NCBI GenBank assembly: GCA_964477205.1
Contig: CAYZDE010000006.1
Location: 1-35,227, forward strand
From: UBA93 sp964477205
GTDB taxonomy: Archaea; Micrarchaeota; Micrarchaeia; Norongarragalinales; Norongarragalinaceae
Direction: 5' to 3'
DNA: 35,227 nucleotides
How positions within the stretch are numbered: the first letter of the stretch is position 1; each line of letters starts with the position of its first letter. Of the stretch, positions 31,540-35,227 are shown one piece after another. The notes beneath the pieces were generated by a model that saw nothing but the letters and a program-made list of their open reading frames with translations, was not told where the DNA came from and searched no databases. Both the position numbers and the translations under genes were made by a program.

Positions 31540-32262
31540 TTTTAGAAGATCAATAATTTCCCGGGTTTCTTTAACTGGCAGTTGCCCTGGCGCTCCCTCT
31601 TTCCCTTTTACACGAGCACAATAAGTCATAGAAGAGCCCATTATACATGCTAAGGGTCTCGATGCACTACCAAATTTACCCATAGCAATGGCTACAAATG
31701 GTTTTGAGATAAGCTTTTTTGCGTCTATTGTTGTTTGTAGTACCGTTACCAAGTCTTCGTAACTATTTGCCTTTACTGCAAATTTCGCTATGTCGGCACC
31801 CAATGAAACTTCTTCTGTTAATATCTCTAATAATTTATCTTTTGATGGAGTTTCTTCAAAATTCTCATAGCATATCAATAAGGGAGTTCCTTTTGATTTA
31901 ACGGCATTGATTACTCTTTGACGCAGCTTATGCTCGGTCGTTAATTCAATATCGATTGCATGAGCGCCGCTTTCTAATCCTTTTAATAATCTTTCAATTC
32001 TTTTTTCTTCATTGCCTTCAAAAAAACCATCTAAATGTTTTGGACGGCATACAACTAAACTAGGAGCATTTACTCTTGAAACCACTTCACTAACCATGCC
32101 GTCCTCTCTTAGTTTATCAATTCGTAACTCAATTAAGTCGGCACCAGCAATCATTGCTTCATTTATCCCGGTAATAGTAGAGATTACATCTTCCTCGACC
32201 ACGGTACACAATAATTTAGGTTCAGTTCCTATGGCGAGATTACTAATTTTTATTTCGTCCAT
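31528..32262 (-). CDS. aroD: Type I 3-dehydroquinate dehydratase
   Basis: The 244-residue protein fits type I dehydroquinase, third step of the shikimate pathway. It has the barrel-start ELRIDKL (45-51), the Schiff-base lysine in ADIAKFAV (K160), MGKFGSASR (R202) and PGQLP (Q227). The catalytic His, expected in a S-Y-H-D/N-F motif, is Glu133 here (CYENFEETP), so activity may be changed or lost. The gene is strikingly A/T-rich: one sampled 60-base line is 35% G+C, against 50% in a line of the gene to its left. It begins 14 bases after the truncated lonB/intein stop. The combination suggests recent acquisition. No other shikimate gene is in the window. Confidence 0.9.
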   Translation of the reverse strand: MDEIKISNLAIGTEPKLLCTVVEEDVISTITGINEAMIAGADLIELRIDKLREDGMVSEVVSRVNAPSLVVCRPKHLDGFFEGNEEKRIERLLKGLESGAHAIDIELTTEHKLRQRVINAVKSKGTPLLICYENFEETPSKDKLLEILTEEVSLGADIAKFAVKANSYEDLVTVLQTTIDAKKLISKPFVAIAMGKFGSASRPLACIMGSSMTYCARVKGKEGAPGQLPVKETREIIDLLKSTL

Positions 32263-32276
32263 CTTATTCAGTCGAC

Positions 32277-32630
32277 TCAAACCGTGGTTAACTCGTCGCC
32301 TTCCTTTAATTCGGAAGCCGGCTTGTCCCCTTCTTTCGTGATGAATGCGTGTTCCGGCGTGGTCGCGACCGAGTTGCCTCCGCACTCGACTTCCACGACT
32401 TCCCCGGAGTAAGGCCTGCGGTTTAATACGCGCAAGCGCTCGAACGATTGCGCACCCTCCTTCCACGAGAGTACCAAAACTTCCACTTCATCCGGCAGAA
32501 CCATTGCCTCGTAGCCATCGTCATTCGATTCAACTTCGAATTCTTGCGAGAGCTCCGACCACAACTCGGCGAATTCCACTTCGCGCTCTACTCCCGCGCG
32601 CTTAACCTTGAGTTTTCCGCTTTCAAATGA
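32277..32630 (-). other. N-terminal half of an intein (Hint domain), probably split
   Basis: This part encodes residues 223-339. Ser223 would be the nucleophile at position 1, and T-P-E-H (312-315) is block B with the catalytic His. PASELKEGDEL matches the end of many intein N-halves before the endonuclease or split point. Blocks F and G (with the terminal His-Asn) are absent, so it cannot splice alone. The insertion Q/S in DPFQ-S puts a Ser at +1 of the C-extein, as splicing requires. The exact first residue is inferred from the family sequence. Confidence 0.8.
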
Positions 32631-33296
32631 TTGAAAAGGATCGTGGCGGCAGTCGCCGAGTAATGCCCCTGCACGCGCTCCCGTCGCATCGATGAACGGG
32701 GCGCGCCTTCTACGCGAGTTGTCGATTAAAAGCTTTGAGTGCGCACCCGTATCAAATAGCTTTTGGCCTCGAGTTAGCTGCGAGCCGACCGCCAAGAGCC
32801 CTGCGGTTATGAAGAGGCATAAGAGCAGGGCGGCGGTTATCACGTCGCCTAGGCTCTCCCGCCAAAAAGCAAGTAATAGAAAAGAAAGAACGAGTAAGAC
32901 CGCCATGAATATCAGGTTCATGCTCCCGCCGGGAACCCCGCTCTTCATCCGCTCTTTATCAACGATTTTACGTCCTTGTCCCGAGGGAACCGTCTTCACG
33001 AGAGGGTTGTTCTCGTTTTCAGGGTTAGGGTAAACGAGAATGTCCGAGAGCTTTTGTATGGGCAATAGGTCGGCCATTGCTTGGGCGAGCATTGACTTCC
33101 CGGTACCGGGAATGCCTACGAGTAAAACATTGCGCTTTTGTGCGGCGGCCTTTTTGATTACTTCAACGCTGGACTCCTGGCCGATTACTTGGTCGACTAC
33201 GCGCTTCGGCACGGCTAAGTCGCGCGTTGACTTGATGCGCGCGGGCAGTAAATCCTTCACCGCCTTTTTTCCGGCCTTCGGCTTCTTCTTCGCCAT
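32277..33296 (-). CDS. lonB: LonB protease N-terminal part fused to a split-intein N-half
   Basis: The first 222 residues match the start of archaeal membrane-bound LonB: IGQESSVEVIKKAA, Walker A GIPGTGKS (61-68), two membrane spans inserted in the AAA+ fold (about 125-145 and 152-171), and the conserved GARAGALLGD...RHDPFQ (207-222). After Q222 the family would continue S-G-G. Instead about 117 residues of Hint-domain type follow, starting S223: block A-like SFESGKLKV, EFAELW, block B SVATTPEHAFIT (309-320, T-x-x-H), ASELKEGDEL, then stop. No C-terminal intein half or rest of LonB follows. It ends where natural split inteins divide. The start is the ATG 26 bases from a TATA box. Confidence 0.85.
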   Translation of the reverse strand: MAKKKPKAGKKAVKDLLPARIKSTRDLAVPKRVVDQVIGQESSVEVIKKAAAQKRNVLLVGIPGTGKSMLAQAMADLLPIQKLSDILVYPNPENENNPLVKTVPSGQGRKIVDKERMKSGVPGGSMNLIFMAVLLVLSFLLLAFWRESLGDVITAALLLCLFITAGLLAVGSQLTRGQKLFDTGAHSKLLIDNSRRRRAPFIDATGARAGALLGDCRHDPFQSFESGKLKVKRAGVEREVEFAELWSELSQEFEVESNDDGYEAMVLPDEVEVLVLSWKEGAQSFERLRVLNRRPYSGEVVEVECGGNSVATTPEHAFITKEGDKPASELKEGDELTTV

Positions 33297-33315
33297 GAGT
33301 TAGTGAATACGGAAA

Positions 33316-33327
33316 GGGGTTAAAAGG
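33316..33327. promoter_or_regulatory. Shared TATA box of lonB and the RNase Z gene
   Basis: GGGGTTAAAAGG sits in the 54-base divergent gap, about 26-29 bases from both start codons (33296 leftward, 33351 rightward). One core element could serve both genes in a leaderless manner. Confidence 0.5.
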
Positions 33328-33350
33328 TCTTTGCCGCCTAACGATTACTA

Positions 33351-34238
33351 ATGTTCAAACTCACTGTTTTAGGATCAAGCGCGTCGCTCCCGTCGCCTAG
33401 GCACCGCCCGAGTTGCTTTGCATTGACTCGCGGCGGGGTTTACTTGTTCGACGCTTGCGAAGGCGTACAAACGCAGTTAATGCGCTATAGGGTCGGCTAC
33501 GGAAAGCTCAAGGCGATTTTCATTTCGCACTTGCACGCGGACCACTTCCTCGGCGTTCCCGGGCTCGTGCAAACATTGAACATGAGCGGGCGCATTGAGC
33601 CGCTATTCCTGTTCGGGCCGCGCGGCACGCGCAAGCTATTCGAAGCGCTCTTTTCCATACGCCAATTCCAACCGAACTTTCCCGTTATCGCGCGCGATTG
33701 CGCCGAAGGCGAGTGCCTTCGCGAGAAGCTGTTCACGGTTTCGTGCTTCCCGGTCGAGCACGGGTGCCCTGCAATCGGATTCGCAATAGAAGAGCCGGAG
33801 AAAACGCGATTTCATGAGGCGAAGGCGAAAAAGCTGGGCATTAAGGGGCGCTTGTTCACCGAATTATCCGAGAAGGGCTCGGTGAAAATCAAGAAAAAGA
33901 CCGTGAAGCTTGAGGACGTATCCTATTCCCAAGCAGGAAAGAAAATCGTTTACACCGGGGACACGAAGCCGTGCAAAGCCGTTGTTAGTGCTGCAAAGGG
34001 CGCTGACTTACTCATTCACGACTCGGCGTTCTCGCACGAGGACCGCGCACTCGCAACTGAGAAAAAGCATTCAACGGCAAAGCAAGCGGCTGAGGACGCC
34101 CTCAAAGCGAAAGTGAAAAAACTTTTATTAACTCACTTTAGTAATCGTTACGACGACCGCTCTAAACTCCTGGAGGAAGCACGCGTTGTTTTCGCGGAGA
34201 GTGAATTAGGCGTGGAAGGTGCGGTATTAAACATTTGA
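33351..34238 (+). CDS. rnz: Ribonuclease Z (tRNA 3' processing endonuclease)
   Basis: The 295-residue metallo-beta-lactamase enzyme cuts the 3' trailer from tRNA precursors, needed here because the three tRNAs encode no CCA. Motifs are LGSSASLPSPRHRPSC at the N-terminus, the zinc motif SHLHADH (59-65), the VEHG histidine (about 140-143), YTGDTKP (metal Asp), LIHDSAF, the HST region (about 244) and LLTHFSNRY. Length is typical of the short RNase Z form. It is transcribed away from lonB from a shared TATA region. The next gene starts 23 bases after its stop. Confidence 0.94.
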   Translation: MFKLTVLGSSASLPSPRHRPSCFALTRGGVYLFDACEGVQTQLMRYRVGYGKLKAIFISHLHADHFLGVPGLVQTLNMSGRIEPLFLFGPRGTRKLFEALFSIRQFQPNFPVIARDCAEGECLREKLFTVSCFPVEHGCPAIGFAIEEPEKTRFHEAKAKKLGIKGRLFTELSEKGSVKIKKKTVKLEDVSYSQAGKKIVYTGDTKPCKAVVSAAKGADLLIHDSAFSHEDRALATEKKHSTAKQAAEDALKAKVKKLLLTHFSNRYDDRSKLLEEARVVFAESELGVEGAVLNI

Positions 34239-34261
34239 AGAAATAGGGAAAAAAACGCGCG

Positions 34262-34792
34262 GTGAATTTATTCTTGAAAAAACACGAAGAAAAGCAGAAG
34301 TCGAACGAGGGCGTAATTCTCATAGTAGTCGCGCTGGTCATAGTGGCGAGCGCTTTCTATGTTGCAACACAATTGTTGAACCCGAATGAAGTGACACTGG
34401 ACGGGATGCGCATTCGAAGTAATGGAGACGTTCAAAAAGGAATCAGTGAAGCGCTTTCCACGGACTCAATCGTAATCGAGGAGTATACTACCGCATTGAA
34501 CAGCTCGCAAAACAGTGGAGTCGCAATGATGGGCGCGGAAGTCGCTTACGCAGCGGCGATAATGGGCAAGAAAGTGTATGTTTACGAACTCGTGGATAAC
34601 GGCGAGAAAATCGGGTGTAATGAGAACAACTCGTACTGCTCGAACCCGAACGTAATCATCGGTTACGCCGGGCCGAACGGATTCGAGGGAATAATCATCA
34701 ATGAGCGAATTGAAATTTACGGCGAGCCCGAATTCATGTTCAATAAGAGCGTAATCGTACGCGGCTTGATTCGAATGGCGCTAAGTAGTTGA
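34262..34792 (+). CDS. Membrane-anchored protein of unknown function
   Basis: The 176-residue protein has a charged N-terminus, one membrane span (about residues 18-39, GVILIVVALVIVASAFYVATQLL) and an outer or soluble domain of about 135 residues. It is not recognised as a known family. The domain has helix-strand alternation (SNGDVQKGISEALS, GAEVAYAAAIMGKKVYVYEL, NVIIGYAGPNGFEGIII) and a Cys pair in GCNENNSYC. The start is a GTG at 34262. The last 12 bases overlap the end of the convergent lonB fragment. Confidence 0.7.
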   Translation: MNLFLKKHEEKQKSNEGVILIVVALVIVASAFYVATQLLNPNEVTLDGMRIRSNGDVQKGISEALSTDSIVIEEYTTALNSSQNSGVAMMGAEVAYAAAIMGKKVYVYELVDNGEKIGCNENNSYCSNPNVIIGYAGPNGFEGIIINERIEIYGEPEFMFNKSVIVRGLIRMALSS

Positions 34793-35227
34793 GCGGTCAC
34801 CCGCGGGTAACGGGCGCACGTCATCCGCTTTACCGGCTTTCCACAGCGAACCGTACTTCTCTTCAATCTGCTTTTCCACTCTCGAGCCCCGCTCTAGGGC
34901 GCGCTTAATTGAATCCGCATCTATTAATTCAGCTCCCTGGGATGCAGCGTAATCGCCGGCTAAGCGGACTACTCCGCTTAATTCGCGGAAGCGCAAGGAA
35001 AGGGCGTTCTCCGCACGGTCGTATTCCCTCGCCTTTTCGATTGCAACCGCGATTAGCGATTCGACCGCCTCCTCGGAAGCGTGAGGAATGCGCCCGTCCT
35101 TGGTTATCTCCTGCGCAACGAATTGATAGAACGATTCCCGGTTCTCCGGCGTGTCGGGCATCACCGTGTCCAAGAGCACTTCGTACCCGCCGCCCATTAT
35201 TCGGCTGCGCAACGGAGGCAATATAAG
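34781..35227 (-). CDS. lonB: LonB ATPase fragment (arginine finger to lid), 5' end outside window, no protease domain
   Basis: The frame is open to the right edge. Its visible residues match archaeal LonB just downstream of Walker B: PPLRSRI (arginine finger), GGGYEVLLDTVMPDTPENR, FYQFVAQEITKDGRIPH, and the sensor-2 lid LRFRELSGVVRLAGDYA, ending KQIEEKYGSLWKAG. It stops at 34781 within the linker where LonB normally enters its Ser-Lys protease domain; the last residues (VRPLPAGDRSTT) match nothing familiar. The TTG at 35221 that would give a short start is in the middle of a conserved motif, so the gene continues outside the window. It could be the C-extein partner of the split lonB at 32277, or part of another LonB copy. 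Confidence 0.82.
   Translation of the reverse strand, partial: LILPPLRSRIMGGGYEVLLDTVMPDTPENRESFYQFVAQEITKDGRIPHASEEAVESLIAVAIEKAREYDRAENALSLRFRELSGVVRLAGDYAASQGAELIDADSIKRALERGSRVEKQIEEKYGSLWKAGKADDVRPLPAGDRSTT

Noticed and set aside
32263..32466. Upstream extension of the aroD frame into lonB
   Set aside because: It is Arg-rich overlap with the intein part of lonB. AroD similarity and the AT-rich composition begin near the ATG at 32262.
32277..33296. Simple truncated LonB pseudogene
   Set aside because: The final 117 residues are not random read-through; they contain ordered intein blocks (block A-like start, T-x-x-H block B, SELKEGDEL) and follow the conserved insertion site.
1..35227. 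CRISPR arrays, insertion sequences and prophage genes
   Set aside because: I found no regularly spaced direct repeats, transposase, integrase or phage structural motifs in any frame. The only regional composition shifts are aroD and, more weakly, the Nudix gene at 12977.

Overview
The window is about 35.2 kb of tightly packed archaeal DNA, with no gap longer than about 130 bases. It looks like a DPANN-type archaeon. The archaeal markers are an archaeal-type leucyl-tRNA synthetase, exosome subunit Csl4, AMP phosphorylase of the archaeal pentose bisphosphate pathway, a membrane-inserted LonB AAA+ segment, a PAC2-family protein, class III signal-peptide pilins, bulge-helix-bulge (BHB) tRNA introns, no encoded CCA on the three tRNAs, and TATA boxes about 25-30 bases before the start codons of leaderless genes. 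The compact H-cluster-only [FeFe] hydrogenase and the bacterial-type class II aldolase/GlpX pair suggest a fermentative, small-genome lineage such as Iainarchaeota/Diapherotrites or a relative. That lineage placement is an inference.

Layout. Positions 1-2890 (+): AMP phosphorylase, a lone 2-oxoacid:ferredoxin oxidoreductase gamma subunit and a Nif3-family protein. Positions 2894-8945 (-): a surface/pilus operon of pilin-like protein, beta-helix surface protein with a sorting-signal-like C-terminus, two TadC-like membrane proteins, a 33-residue micro-pilin, a 64-residue pilin-like protein and a large secreted protein; tRNA-Arg lies just upstream. Positions 9121-12109: a CPA2/Kef-type antiporter, a candidate C/D box sRNA and a SpoIIM-like membrane protein. 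Positions 12200-16712: csl4, intron-containing tRNA-Ser(CGA), a Nudix gene, leuS and a small unknown gene. Positions 16699-21734: a carbon and sugar-nucleotide block (NDP-sugar pyrophosphorylase, class II aldolase, GlpX FBPase, a DNA-binding-domain/nucleotidyltransferase fusion, a divergent glycosyltransferase, a small membrane protein). Positions 21773-24415: prenyl-lipid reductase, unknown gene, cis-prenyltransferase and DUF192. Positions 24417-27428 (+): a pilus motor operon (secretion ATPase plus two TadC-like proteins). Positions 27460-31539: PAC2 protein, tRNA-Leu(TAG) with a T-loop intron, Nudix, nucleoside phosphorylase, [FeFe] hydrogenase and a YdjC-type deacetylase.

The most unusual part is 31528-35227. 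The gene at 32277-33296 encodes the N-terminal part of LonB. It runs into an intein N-terminal half and stops just past intein block B, where natural split inteins divide. An AT-rich, foreign-looking aroD follows 14 bases later. The matching downstream piece of LonB (arginine finger to the end of the ATPase lid) lies on the same strand at the right edge, in inverted gene order, and ends before the Ser-Lys protease domain. This suggests a LonB assembled by protein trans-splicing, with its protease domain lost or encoded elsewhere.

Other points of interest are a nucleotidyltransferase that has lost its nucleotide-binding loop and gained a ribbon-helix-helix domain, facing a set of GTATGAAC repeats; a His-to-Glu change at the expected catalytic site of AroD; and the two distinct BHB tRNA introns.
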